Positions 25,061 through 37,529 of a stretch of 64,000 nt of DNA are shown here, one piece after another (position 1 is the stretch's first letter; every line of letters begins with the position of its first letter). Under the pieces are notes generated by a model. The model ran no database searches and had not been told where the DNA came from. It was given only the letters and a program-made list of their open reading frames with translations. The DNA is from Sipunculus nudus. Lineage: Eukaryota > Annelida > Sipuncula > Golfingiida > Sipunculidae. A program made the translations under genes and the position numbers. The stretch spans positions 51,835,676-51,899,675 of the forward strand of contig CM049311.1 of the NCBI GenBank assembly GCA_026874595.1, written 5' to 3'.

Positions 25061-25455
25061 ACTACACAGCAACACAGAAAATCTTGTCACGGTTCAACAA
25101 CATCATTCACTAGTTAGCTTGCACTGGGAGTTAACAGGAAAAAACGAAATAACCGAATCAGACTTCACAGCAACACAAGAAATGTTTGTCACGGTTCAAC
25201 AACATCATTCACTAGTTAGCTGGCACTGGGAGTTAACAGGAAAAACGAAATAACCGAATCAAACTTCACAGCAACACAAGAAATGTTTGTCACGGTTCAA
25301 CAACATCATTCACCAGTTAGCTGGCACTGGGAGTTAACAGGAAAAACGAAATAACCGAATCAAACTACACATTAACACATAAAATGTTTGATGACCGTTC
25401 AACAACATCATTTACTAGTTAGTTGGCACTGGGCGTCGACAGGGCAAACGAAATA
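25061..25455 (+). repeat. 101-bp tandem repeat, about four copies
   Basis: Units start at about 25067, 25168, 25269 and 25370, each with TCACGGTTCAACAACATCAT, ACTAGTTAGCT and GGGAGTTAACAGGAAAAA. The first three are almost identical; the fourth is diverged and truncated. Confidence 0.9.
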
Positions 25456-26389
25456 GCCTTACCGTATGTCATATTAAAAAAGGGAGCCTTTCAGCGGAAA
25501 AAAAACATGATGAAGATCTTGATTACTGGAACCCCCCAGCTTTTATGAATTGTTGTTTAGGTGGTATCCTTATCCACCGAAAAATGTTAGCAAAATCTTT
25601 TTAAAACTTTGTTTTTGGGTAAAATTACAAATCGAGGGTAAAAATTAATACTTTGTTGTCCAGGTTAGGGACAAACCGCCTAGGCATTAGAGAACAATTG
25701 GGTTTTATAAAAACGTGTATATCCGCTTCATAATGTCTGGCCTTATAAACATTAAAGATGCTGTTTATAATTGCATAGTAGCTTCAACATAAAAGGATGC
25801 CAATACGGACAAATTGAAGAAACATCTTAACATAAACTAAGCAGCATTGGCTGAGCGTGGCATTTTCCTGTTAGAGCCCACCCCGCACAGGTTCTACACG
25901 ATTAAAGACATTGAACCTGAGAACCGGAAACAGGCTTTGTCTGGGCCTGTTTCCATCTCATTACTGTTGTAGGTTTGTTCTGTATTTAGACTGAGACCAG
26001 CCCACCTAATGTTAAACAATCAACTGTAACGTCATTGGGACTATTTGAATTGCAATACTTGGGAAGCGTCTGTGCTTGTTGTTTCAAATCTAATTAAGCT
26101 TAAGTTGTATTCAACCTATTGAAAGTGGGTAGATTTTCGACAAAAAATTGCATGTTTGTTGTCCTCACAGAGAATTTCAAGCTGTGTGACGACTGTGTCT
26201 AAATGGTTCCTTTGGATCTGTCTGTATATTCCTTCACCCGATAACGACGCAGCCATTTTGGTAAATCACGCGGAATCAAGGTTCCGTAAATAGCAATTGC
26301 TCTAGCTCTAAAAGAGACATCAGAGGTCCATCATTCTCTCGTTTGAGTTCTTCCAGACAAGTGACCTCTTTGTCTGACCTGAATTTATG
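25456..26389. other. No gene recognised
   Basis: Unique-looking AT-rich sequence. I see no coding frame, RNA gene or repeat that I can support. Confidence 0.5.
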
Positions 26390-26490
26390 TTATCTGACCG
26401 TATGTAGATAACCTTATCTCTAATCTGATCTCATGTAGATAACCTTATCTGTTATCTGATCTTATGTAGATAACCTTCTCTTTAATTTAA
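26390..26490. promoter_or_regulatory. Three tandem palindromic GATA motifs
   Basis: A unit of about 32 bp is repeated three times, each with GTAGATAACCTTATCT (the third has TTCTCT). AGATAA facing TTATCT forms an inverted pair of consensus GATA-factor sites. Regulatory function is inference; the array could be a chance minisatellite. Confidence 0.4.
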
Positions 26491-27989
26491 ATAAAGGTTC
26501 GTTTAAGATCTGATGTCTGAGTCTAAATAAATATGGATCAGGAAACGTTCTGGAACATATTTCAGAACCAGTGGTGCCCAAAGAATGTACGGTAATGTCA
26601 GAATCTGGATTTTTGTGTACACGCGAAATATATGGCATGCATTACAATGTTGAATCTCAGACGAATGGGATATTTTTTCGCATGCGCACAAGGTTTTAAA
26701 AATGTAATAAATGAAATATATAAATATAAATACATATATATATAATATATAAAAATATATAAATTGTAATATTATAATGCTAACATATATACACATGATA
26801 TTTTATCAGGAATTTTATCATGTGAAAGTCAAATTAAGATTGACCTTAGATGTGATCTTGACATTTGACCTTCTAACACCAAAGTTGACAATAGTCTATC
26901 TTCAGTGAATAGTGACGCATGTGTAAAGACTCGACCCAATCTAGACTGGTCTGTACAGGATGTACAAGATATAAATAAGATCACGGTCACCAATTTTCAA
27001 ACTCATCTGATTTTGGGTGAAGCCTTTTGCCTGTCAAATTTAAGAACAAAATATAAGTTATCGCATTCGCAAGAAATCCTAAAGATGATAAACTTTAATA
27101 AAGCTGATTTGACCTTAAAGTTCCTAGCTTTATAAGGGCAACGTTTTTAATCTCATCCGAAAACTTGTGTATTCATTTTGAGAACAAAATATCCAGTGCT
27201 AAAAAATGATGGGTTACACTATTTCTATATATTTTTTGGTATGATTTGCTCATGGCTAGCCATCGCGTACATATTAAGGGGATGGGGGGATTCAAAGAGT
27301 TGGTTGTAGAAAATAATGATTTTCCTTGTCCTGTGCAATAATAAATCTATCTCATGCAATAAAGCAAAAAACATATATAGCACTTTTTAAAGGGTCACAC
27401 CCCTTAGAAGCATGAATGAAACGTACAGGATAGGGTTGTAAATGAAATAAAGCCTGATGGGTATATCTGAAAAATGTAAAGGTCACCTGTTACACCCATT
27501 AGAGAGACGGGTTTGAGAGCACATCAGGTTAATTTCTGCTCAAATGAATCCTCGGAAGCTGACTGTAAAAATACTGAAGAAGCCCCTTTTAATGAATAAG
27601 CAGTGTAGATCAGGCATGGGCGGTACTCGGTTAAACTTTGACCGAGTTCTCCCTGTGTCACTTGACTCATGTTAACTTCTATAGGGCATAAAGGAACAGC
27701 TGTGGTCCGGCTTAAATTTTAATACTTTTTTTAATCTTTCGTTAAAGCATCTGCTGTGAGAGGTTCTTTATATTTGTCACCGCCTTGTAATCCTCTAATC
27801 GTAAGTTACCTGAGTATATTTTAGGTTTTTATTTTATTTCATATTTTGAACATCATAACACTGTTGTATGTATGAGTAAGATAAGTACAAACAATCAGAG
27901 GTTTATCATTTGATCAGTATGTATAGAATCAAGGCGTATACCGGGTAGCAGGATTGATGTCGAATAATGTTTCCTATATCGAAATCCCG
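26491..27989. other. No gene recognised
   Basis: AT-rich sequence with a TA-rich patch at 26700-26770 and a few AGGTCA/TGACCT words at 26840-26875. No supported gene. Confidence 0.5.
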
Positions 27990-28165
27990 AGTTCAAGTCT
28001 AAGTCCAAGTTCAAGTCCAAGTATATAGGTCCGAATCCAAGTTAAAATTCGAGTCCAAGTATAGGTATACATAAGTAATAGTATAAGTACAAGTTTCGGT
28101 CCGAGTCCAAGTATAAGTCCGAGTCTATTGGCAATCCTGAGTCCAAGTACAAGCCCGTGTCATTC
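27990..28165. repeat. Degenerate AAGTCC/AAGTAT hexamer array
   Basis: Successive words such as AAGTCTAAGTCCAAG, TCAAGTCCAAG and CGAGTCCAAGTATA show a 6-bp rhythm over about 175 bp. The pattern is strongly degenerate. Confidence 0.7.
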
Positions 28166-29427
28166 AAGTAAATAAGAACCGAATTAAAATCCACCGAAAC
28201 CAAGGAAGGGGTCTGTGTCTTATTAAAAGTTACCCGACCAATAAAATGTATTATAAAGCGTGAACCTTCAATTTCATCAGTACTCTTAACTGTATGTTCA
28301 TTAGCATACTTGCATTAATCTCTATTTCGAAATATCTGTGCTTCATATACACAAGTGCTTTATTGTTAAAATAGCCAAATATTTTTTTTTAAACTTTCGC
28401 TGAGGAAAATGTCATAAGTGAAATTACCAGGAAAAATAGTTTTTTTTCAATGTGATGTCTTCAGCTAAGTTATGATAGAAACAAAGGTAGCTGGACAAAA
28501 TTTTGAAATGTTTTAAAGTTCGATGTACTTTTCAAGGTATTTAAGAAAACTCAAATCTTAACCAATAAATTACTGCCATTTGGAATATATTATAATATAG
28601 GACGTGATATCTTTAAACTGTCAAATTTAGACTTAAACACAAACGCTGATTAGCAGTGTAGGGTACATAGACCACCTTTAAACAGCTCATATTATTACAT
28701 ATCCGATAAAAGTATATAATGTCTTCGCATTACTAAGAGAATAAGTACCTACAGGGTTTAGGGATTTATATCAAATTCTGATAATCATACACGGCATGTG
28801 TGCTTTAAGATAATAAAAGTGACCAGGGGCAAACAAAACTGTCCTTCCTCCTATACATTATACATCCTTTTGAATACCGACAGTCTTAATAGAAAAATAT
28901 AAATCACGTCAATAATTTTACAATAGGTAAATTCATCCAAGATTTCGAGAAAGCCCCTGCATTTGTGTTAGAGAAACTTGAGCTTTTACAGGACCTTTCA
29001 CTCGAGATGGATATATATGTTTTTCACTTTTTGTTTCCAACGGTTTTCTCTGATAAAAAATTAAAGATGGCGCCAAAATGTAATGCTATTCTCATGTGTT
29101 AAAGAAAAGCATATTTTCAATGTTGATCTGAAAGTTTGCAAACAGATTGTACCAGGACCTGTCTGGACGATAAGAAATTTTCTAGGTCTAACGAATATGA
29201 TTTGTGCTCGCAAGCGGAAAAGACGACAGACTAAATCGGATGGGTACTGCTCAGCAGGGCTTATAGTCGGGTGCCCTCGGAAAAACAGGGGACACTCAAA
29301 ACGACACACAAGTTTGTCATAGTTCACTGAGCAATAGGTGGCCTGAACGGCTTCTGCTTATCAGTCCGACATTGGTCCAACATCTCATTAGTCACACAGC
29401 AGTCGAATCAATAACAGCTGGCAGATA
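28166..29427. other. No gene recognised
   Basis: AT-rich sequence with overlapping short open frames on both strands near 29061-29327 that match nothing I recognise. Confidence 0.5.
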
Positions 29428-29778
29428 AACAATATTCGATGCAATCTTGGTAACGCGACCTGCGCCACAGTTGTTCACGCTCTTGTTTTCTCCAGACTTG
29501 AAATAAAACGCGGCTTGCTGGAAGGACTACCTTCATTTACCATAGATCGCCAGCATGCTCAGAGTTCTGCTGCAAGACTGATCACTGGATTGAGGAAGTG
29601 CGAACATGTATCACCAGTGCTCAACAGTCTCCATTGGCTACCTGTAAATGAAGGTATTATACACAAGAACTTGATCCTGGTGCATGAGGTTATTCACAGC
29701 CTGTCTTCACCCATGACATCGTCTCACTCCAGATTTCCTCTCTCTTTTGCACAAATCCCATGCATAAACAAGCAGTAG
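29428..29778 (+). pseudogene. LINE (non-LTR) reverse transcriptase relic, C-terminal part
   Basis: The plus-strand frame reads VVHALVFSRLE, GLLEGLP, SAARLITGLRK and LNSLHWLPVNE. These follow the order of the conserved tail of RTE/CR1/Jockey-type reverse transcriptases (VHAxVxSRLDYCNxLLxGLP, then AARLxxxxRKxxHxxPxLxxLHWLPV). The expected LDYCN is decayed (LEIKR). Only about 115 residues remain with no catalytic core, and the frame stops at 29776, so this is a dead fragment. The clade cannot be decided. Confidence 0.75.
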
Positions 29779-30660
29779 AGGGGAGGGGAGAGCGCTGTCA
29801 GCTCGGCTGGAACAAAGCTATGAAACCATATCCCTTGTAAGATTATATTACATCTGAATCTTTGACGTTTGATCTTCACTGCACAGTAGATGTGTAAAAT
29901 GTCGCGAGGGTCAGAGAAAAATGATACATTCCTTACGTCAGATTACAAGAATTATTTATGTATGTACATATCTAGACCCCTTTGTCCCCGATACACATTA
30001 AATAAAAAAAGTAAAAAATAGAGTTCTAATAATATTTCAAAGGAAAAGTTAACTGAAATTCTGTTTCAAACTAGAGGCACGCTTTAATCGTGTCAGAGGT
30101 CATCACCATGCCAATAAAGCAAGTTATGTGAGTCACTTGATCATGTGACCCGTTTCGGTTCCAACTTTTTTGCATGTCCTGATGATGCAAGCGCGTTGCT
30201 AATGGTTGCACTGAGTGTGGTTCCTCTGCTATTAGGTAACCGGCGAGCTTGATGGATATCATTATACTCCAATATGCTGTCCTATCGATCAAAACTATCA
30301 TCATTTCCAAGCCTTTCCTGGAGAGAATTAAATTGAGCTTCATTAATAATGACCAAAGCACATGTACAAGTTAAATTGACGCAGAATTAGATGTGTCAGA
30401 AGCTCTGTATTTATAATAAATCACGGAATCATGAACGAAACAGCCGTCAAACATAATAACTGAATAGAGTAATGCAATGTTCAATATGATGTTTCGAAAG
30501 ATCACACTAAATAGATCTTATACAGACGGTATGTCAATGTTTTTATCATTGTAAGTGATCTATATGACAGGAATAATAGATGTACAGACCTTCAAATGCC
30601 GATTAACCATGCAATACCTCACTGTCGTGTGGAACGCAATCGCTGCTGGGTGGAGGCATA
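29779..30660. other. No gene recognised
   Basis: Unique-looking sequence with no supported coding or repeat feature. Confidence 0.5.
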
Positions 30661-32050
30661 ATAGTGTAGTCGCTCATGTAGCAAAATCTCAGTCCCGTAG
30701 GAGGCCAAAATTGAAATAGCATTTGTTTTCACTTCATTTAGATGTAAGCTGATGAAAAAAGTTAGATAACAAATTTTATCAACCCCCTGACCCCAAAAAA
30801 ATCCACGATGACCGCCATCATAATAAAATAGTCTAGATCTTGCATTTATATTGTAACTATCGCTTCAAAAAGAATAAGTTTGGATCGATTTATAAGATTT
30901 GAAATTGTACTGGTAATACCAACTACTCCAGGAGCTGTCCAAAGGTTAGGGAGGGTATTCAAGGTCAATGTCAAACTGATTTACCAACCTTTGATCTTAA
31001 GAATAACATTAGACATCTTGGGTACTACGTTGTCATATTTTATGTTATATGGTTTCCACATAGTCAACAGTATTACTAAATGTCTTGGCAGTATAATATA
31101 TCATAAGGACGATATTAAAATACATTATACTAAGATACTGCCATATGGTTTTTGAGGGGACCTTAAAGGTGCCCATTCACCTACCTTTTTGAAAGAGAAT
31201 GTGTGATTTCTTGCTTCTCTGTGTATATATTAATTATCTAATTCTGGTTTTGGAATGTTCTGTTAATACTTCCGTGAAGGATATATGAACTTGTTGGTCA
31301 ACCACATGTTTGTAAACACAGCAATGTTGACAAAGGGGGCAAAAATATAACATAACATGCTATGTGGCATATATATGCGGAGGCAGAAAAGTTATTTGTT
31401 GCGAAACGCCATTTGCAAAACTCTGGCCTATCTGACTCTTGCTCTTTGATGCCATTGTTGAATTTGTTTTATTTTGGCCAAAGTTTTCTGGCCTATTTTG
31501 TATAAATCTCCAAGGGATTACCTTTAGTTTATAAAGGTCATATAGGTAATTGGGTCCCTTCAAAACATGAAATTGATATACGTGTTACATATTTCACATA
31601 TTGCTGATTCTCTGCTGATTTATTGCTTAGTATTAAATGTCAACATTATCAATGGGAAACAACTCTTTGAAATCAATTTGTATGGTAAGCAAAAAAAGAT
31701 TAAAACAGCCTTGTTGATCCTGATACAGGAACAATCTATGGCATGTTAACTATTCCAGACGCCGTGTACACTTTGAAGAGCTTCTGTAGAAACCTTCTGT
31801 AGAAACATCTTTGGAGTTAACCTGAATATGGGCGGAAATAGGTCAGCTATTATTGTAATTGTCAAAAAAAAAGATTGAAATTGTACAACAGAAAAATATG
31901 CTGCCCTGACAAAAGAAGAGCGGCCAACGAAAGTACACAACACATCTGCACGCGCACAGGGGTCATACTAGTGCGGTCCGTAAAAATGATAAGTATGCAC
32001 AAATAAATGGCATCTGGCGAATTCAAATACATACATGTCATAACTCACCG
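30661..32050 (+). repeat. 1.4-kb dispersed repeat, copy 1 (ATAGTGTAGTCG end)
   Basis: Starts ATAGTGTAGTCG at 30661 and matches 33780-35219 along its whole length in direct orientation. Shared words include CCATTTGCAAAACTCT, CTTTGATGCCATTGTTGAAT, GAGCTTC..CAGAAACC and GGCGAATTCAAATACAT. No long ORF. It is a mobile-element candidate, but no protein clue exists. Confidence 0.75.
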
Positions 32051-33779
32051 AATGAACGCTTATTTAAGACATGTAAGCACATTAACATTGGAATACGTTT
32101 ATATGTGTATCTTTGAGAAGAACGATTCATATAGGGCTGTTCCCTTTTCCAAATTCTCTTGCTATTTTGCGATAAAATATTGTTTAAACCGTATATGTAC
32201 ATGTAATTTGATGTCAGATGACGTATTGGGACATAAAAATATGACCAGTATGAAATTTTTTTGCCAGTACATTTGTGATGGAGTGAAGAACGACTTGTAT
32301 GAACCACACAATTGTGATTAAATGCTTCGTTTTTTAATTAAAATGGCCAATCAGGTAGACAATTTGGTGGTATATGTTGATACAGTTGCCTTCATTTCTG
32401 AAAGGTATAATCATTTTATCTGCGGGTTATACAGACCGCTTTTGTTTCATTTAACTGCCCAAGTTTTATTGTCATTTGTTACTCCATGCGTGTGGTCCAT
32501 ATTGGTTAATTGCTTTTTTAAAAGTGTGCAATCCTACTGACAGTCCATGGAATGACAAAGTGACAACGATCTGGTTGATTGAAATGAGGATATGAATTTA
32601 TATCCCATTCATTAACTAGAATGACACGACCTCTGTGCAGCATTATAACGGACAACTCCAGTAGGTGGGAGAACATAGCGGAATGAGTGTAAATAACAAA
32701 ATGACACAGCTTCCATCATGCTAATCGTCCTGGTGTCGTTTTGCAGTGAGCTGGCCCTTGGGAAATAAACGTGAAAAAAGGAGTGGGCACGGAAATTTAC
32801 CGGGGCGCCCGGGGCCTAGCGCATGCCCCAGAACCTCACGACCATCGTAATCAAGGTATCATTTCCTTTCTACCGTTTGAGGAAATGACCCGGCGTTTTC
32901 ATATTGAGTGCTACTTCAATTTAAGTCTGAAAATACACAATCATGTTTATTTCTAACTACATTAAGCTTTCCAAGTAATGACAAGCCAAGGGTAATTAAA
33001 TAAATTATCGTGTCTGGTCATACTTCATGCAGCTTAATCAGCTCATGATTAATCAGTAGGTATGCATTTTAAAAACATATTCAACGAGCTATTTATCTTA
33101 AATCTCTCCTTTGTTGCTTTTCACTTGGGTAATTCAGTTGAGATTAACTGTACAATTAAAAACTCGGGTGTGCTGAATTTCTATATATGAGAGAGACACA
33201 TTTAGAATTGAACGCGAGGGTCTGATCAGACACTTTCCGACACCGAATATATGAGTTCGTATTTGACCGTGGTCGGTTCACCTCACGGAGAACGTCAGGG
33301 GACCATAAATATGACTGGAGAGGTAGGCTTAATGAAAAGCTGAACTTCGGGTATCAGCCATCATTGTTGTAACTCAGGCGACGTCAGTGCCGGCACCTAG
33401 GAGTCGGAGGGTAATGCATGTCAGAGATATATCCAAGGGCTCACGAACAATGGATGGGGACAGTTCACAGGACTGCATATTGAAACCCACGGCAAAATCA
33501 CCACCCGAAATTCCCCGAAACAAGACTCTAAATGAAAATATTACCTAGACACCCCCTTACCAACACCCCCTTATGATTATGACAAAGAAAACACCCCCCC
33601 CCCCCCCCCGAGTGTCATAAGCTCTTCACTCCCACCATATATTATGGGATAAGTATCTTTTAGTCCATACAAGGACACTCCTCACATTGGAGAAGTGCAT
33701 CTCTGAATTCCCGGATTGGCTGGCCTATAGATATTTACCAGAGCAGAGAGCATCCCTTTAAAAATAATCCGTCTGACTA
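32051..33779. other. Spacer between direct repeat copies
   Basis: No gene is supported. It contains a 16-base C run at 33594-33609 and GC-richer patches at about 32790-32850 and 33180-33480. Confidence 0.5.
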
Positions 33780-35219
33780 ATAGTGTAGTCGCCCTTGTAG
33801 CAAAATCACAATCCCGTAGGAATTGAATGCCCAAATTGAGATAGCACTTGCTTCCACTTCATTTAGGTATAAGCTGGTGGAAAATGTTAGGTAACAAATT
33901 TTATTAACCCTCTGACCCCCTAAAAATCCAAGATGGCCGCCATCATATAAATAGCCTAGATAATGCTTTGATATTGTAACTATCGCATCAAAATGAAAAA
34001 TATTGGATCGATTTTTAAGATTTTGAATGTGTACTGGTGATACCATCTACACCAGGAGCTGTTAAAAGGTTAGGAAGTGTATTCAAGGTCAAGGTCAAAC
34101 TTATTTACCAACCTTCTATCCTAAGAATAACATTAGACATCTTGGGTTATACGCTGTCATATATTATCTAATATGGTTTTCAAATAGTCAACATTTGAAA
34201 TAATTGTCTTAATAATTGTTATGACAAAATAATATACCACAAGGACGATATTAAAATACATTACACTAAGATACTGTCATAGGTTTTTCAAAGGGACCTT
34301 AAAGGTGCCCATTCACCTGCCTTTTTGATTTCTTGCTTCTCTGTGTTTATATATTAATGATTTTAAGGTAATTCTGGATTTTGAATGTTCTTATAATACC
34401 TCCGTGAAGGATGTATGAACTTGTTCATCAACAACATGTTTGTAAACAAAGCAATGTTGACAAAAGGTTGAAAAAATGTTACCTAACATGGTATGTGGCA
34501 TATATGCGAAGGCAGAAAGGTTATTTGTTGCAAAACGCCATTTGCAAAACTCTCGCCTACCTGACTTGCTCTTTGATGCCATTGTTGAATTATTTTTATT
34601 TTGGCGCCCCCCCCCCCCCCCCCCCCCCCCATATCATACACAAGCAGCCTATGTGCGTGATATCAACGTTTTCTGACCTATTTTGTATAAAATCTCAAAG
34701 GGATTACCTTTAGTTTATAAAGGTCAGATAGGTGATTTAATTGGCCCCTTTAAAACATGAAATTGATGTACATTTTACATATTTCACATATTGCTGATTC
34801 TCTTCTGATTTATTGCTTAGTATTAATCTTCGACAGTATTCATGCGAAACAACTATTTTGAAATCAATTTGTGTGGTCAGTAAAAAAAAAAAGATACAGG
34901 AACAATCTATAGCATGTTAACTATTCCAGACGCCTGGTACACTTCGAGGAGCTTCAGCAGAAACCTTTGTCTGAAGGATCTTTGGAGTTTACCTGAATAT
35001 GGGCTGAAATAGGTCAACTATTATAGTAAATGTCACAAAAGATTGAAAGAGTGAAACAGAAAAAAATATGCTGCCCTGACAAAAAAGGCGGCCAACGAAA
35101 GAAGACAACACATCTGCTCGTGCACAGGGTCATACTGGTGCTGTCCATAAAAAATGATAAGTGTGTACATGTAAATGCCATCTGGCGAATTCAAATACAT
35201 GTACCTTTTACTGAACACC
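33780..35219 (+). repeat. 1.4-kb dispersed repeat, copy 2, with poly-C insertion
   Basis: Direct copy of 30661-32050. It differs by an insertion of about 65 bp that begins with a 24-base C run (34607-34630) and ends before TTTTCTGACCTATTTTG. Its start ATAGTGTAGTCG also faces an inverted partner CGTCTACACTAT at 38216-38227. Confidence 0.75.
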
Positions 35220-35999
35220 GTAGGTTAATGTCGGATAATCGGGACCAAGCACCTCAAGATTAAGATACCCCTACCATGGATGATAATATCAGGAAATACT
35301 ATCAGGTCTGCATCGGCCAGAAGATGTGCGTGCATAAGAAAACAGCACAGTTATAAGATACGCTTAGGACGTATTCAAATAAAATTGAGATGGGCAGTGG
35401 AATATATGATATAAGGGTAACTGTTTCAAATGACCATATAAATGTATGTAGGTAAAATCAATATGGATTTATCTTGAACATGGTTGAAAATATGTATTAT
35501 ATGTCAATCCTTAGGCACAGCAATGCCTGAAAGACATTCAGTGGGAACGTCGGAAATACTTGTTTCTCTGCAACAGTCCTATTATATAAATTATTTGGTG
35601 AAACCGTTGACCATGCAACTACGGAGGCCGATGATGCTGTGTAAGAGTTTCAGTGTTAAATTGGGCTTTCTGCGCGGCTCATCTTGAATTCAAGAAACAA
35701 TGGAGGATCTCTGGTGAAGGTTCCCTACTTAATTTGGAAACACTCTAGTGCATGGACATATACTTATTATTACATACCTGTTATGAATGTTGGTAATGTC
35801 GTTGGTAATATCGGGGGGTTTAAGACATTGAAATTCAAAAATATGTTGAAATCAGTTGTCGATTCATGAATCAAAACGTCTGTAATAACACGATAGTATA
35901 ATCGCAAGATAAAAGCCTCAAAAGTTTTCTCTCCAAGGTTTCTCTGTGCACACGATATGAAACCTTGATATAAATAATGCCTCCTGTATGGGAAGAAAG
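35220..35999. other. No gene recognised
   Basis: AT-rich sequence. Short open frames are present but none is supported. Confidence 0.5.
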
Positions 36000-36560
36000 T
36001 TTGAAATATGCAATTTAAAGAGGAATATTTTGAGGCATTATTCACATAAGAAATATTAGGATTTTCTGCTCCTCAACTTTTATTCCTTTAAATGTATTTA
36101 TAGATTATGTGGTTAAACCTTAGTGGGGCTTAGCTTTAATATTCATATTTTTACAAGTTAAAACTAAGGATATAAACTGCCCGGTTCATACATTCAGTTG
36201 TATGTTACATGTTGATTCATCGGTGAAAATGCGCATCCAAGTTAATCACTCACAAAATATCAACACCTAAATTTAATTTTCGTGGTAAAATAATTGACAG
36301 ACTAACGGGAAGGCTGTGTCTCACTTAGACACGAGTGCAATTTGGGCATCTATACCCAGGTGTTATGACCACCCAGAATGCATTGAAGGAAAGACCCCCT
36401 TCCTAAGTATACAATTATTTAGATGTTGTCCTAACGCAGCAAACCATACATACGTCAATTAAAAATTTTATTGCCGAGGAGTCAAAATGAAATCTGAAAA
36501 CAAAAATAATCACGAATAAATGGGAAAAGAATCAAATAAAATGAGAGCGTTCAACGGACG
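36000..36560 (+). repeat. Dispersed repeat, copy 1 (partner at 47680-48310)
   Basis: The order AAAGAGGA..TTTTGAGGCA, TTTTTCTG-type, GGGCTTA.CTTTAATATT, TATAAACTG, GAAAATGCGC and ACGAATAAATGGGAAA is shared with 47680-48310 in the same orientation at moderate divergence. Confidence 0.65.
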
Positions 36561-36639
36561 GGGGGGGGGGGCAGTTTTTCACCTCTGGAAACACCTGAAG
36601 GTTTACATTATTATGGCATTTGCATCCCTTGGTTGATGC

Positions 36640-36960
36640 ACACTCGACAGTGATTCCATCCAGGCGTAATGGGAAGGTCGTGCCCAACGTCCTTGGTTCA
36701 CTCACAAACGAGTGCTCCTCTCGGAGGATCCTCGGTGATTTGACCCAGCAATAGGGATGATCACGCATCCAGGACCCGTAGGTGCAGAAGTCATCGAGGC
36801 TTGGTTAATGCCAGGATATAAAATGAGAGAAAGCGTGTGATACTGACACGTAGCCCGAAACCGGAATGGAAATCTACAGATGTAAATATATGTAGTTAAG
36901 TTTGCATTAAAAAAATTGAAGCGGCTACCTCCATCAAAACAAAATAATAAAAAAAACCCA
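36640..36960 (+). mobile_element. SINE tail, decayed copy
   Basis: Contains ATCCAGGC, CACTCACAAACGAGTGC, CCAGGACC and, near 36920, GCGGCTACCTCCATCAAAA. This matches in order the tail of the tRNA-derived SINE at 57460-57812 (AATCCAGGC, CACTCACAAATGAGTGC, ACAGGACC, GCGGTTCCCTCCATAAAA). No tRNA-like head is recognised, so it is 5' truncated. A G run at 36560-36570 precedes it. Confidence 0.6.
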
Positions 36961-37529
36961 TCCGTGGTGTTGGCCTTTATGCCCGCATCTATATGGTGTA
37001 CAAGTGTACAATAGAGATATTTGTATTCCCGTAATGTGCAAACTTTCCTTTAGGAATAATGCGTACTCATATGCGATTTTACATATGAAGATGTGCCTTC
37101 TTTTCTGCTGATCAAATATGGCTGATTAGTTTTTGTGTGCATTATTTGTCTCTTTTTAGCTTTAAGAAATGCCTTCTCTATAACTTGTAACAATTAGACC
37201 TGTTTAAGCTCACATTCAGATAAACTATATAGAAATATAACATATTCAGACAACGATTTTACCGATCTTCCTGTTCTACAAGGTACTTGGAATAGTTAAT
37301 ATGACATGAATATTTCTGTATCAAGACCACCAACAAGGCTTTTGGAATCTTGGAATCTTCGATATATATAACCTCACAAATTGATTATAAATGTTTGTTT
37401 TGTTGTAATATGGTAGGCAGGCACCTTGACCAAGTAGTACTACTATGAGAGAATCAGCAATTTAAAAAAGAGACCACGAGCATCAGTTTCATAAGGTCTA
37501 TTTCCTTTTGATCACATTATCACATAATA

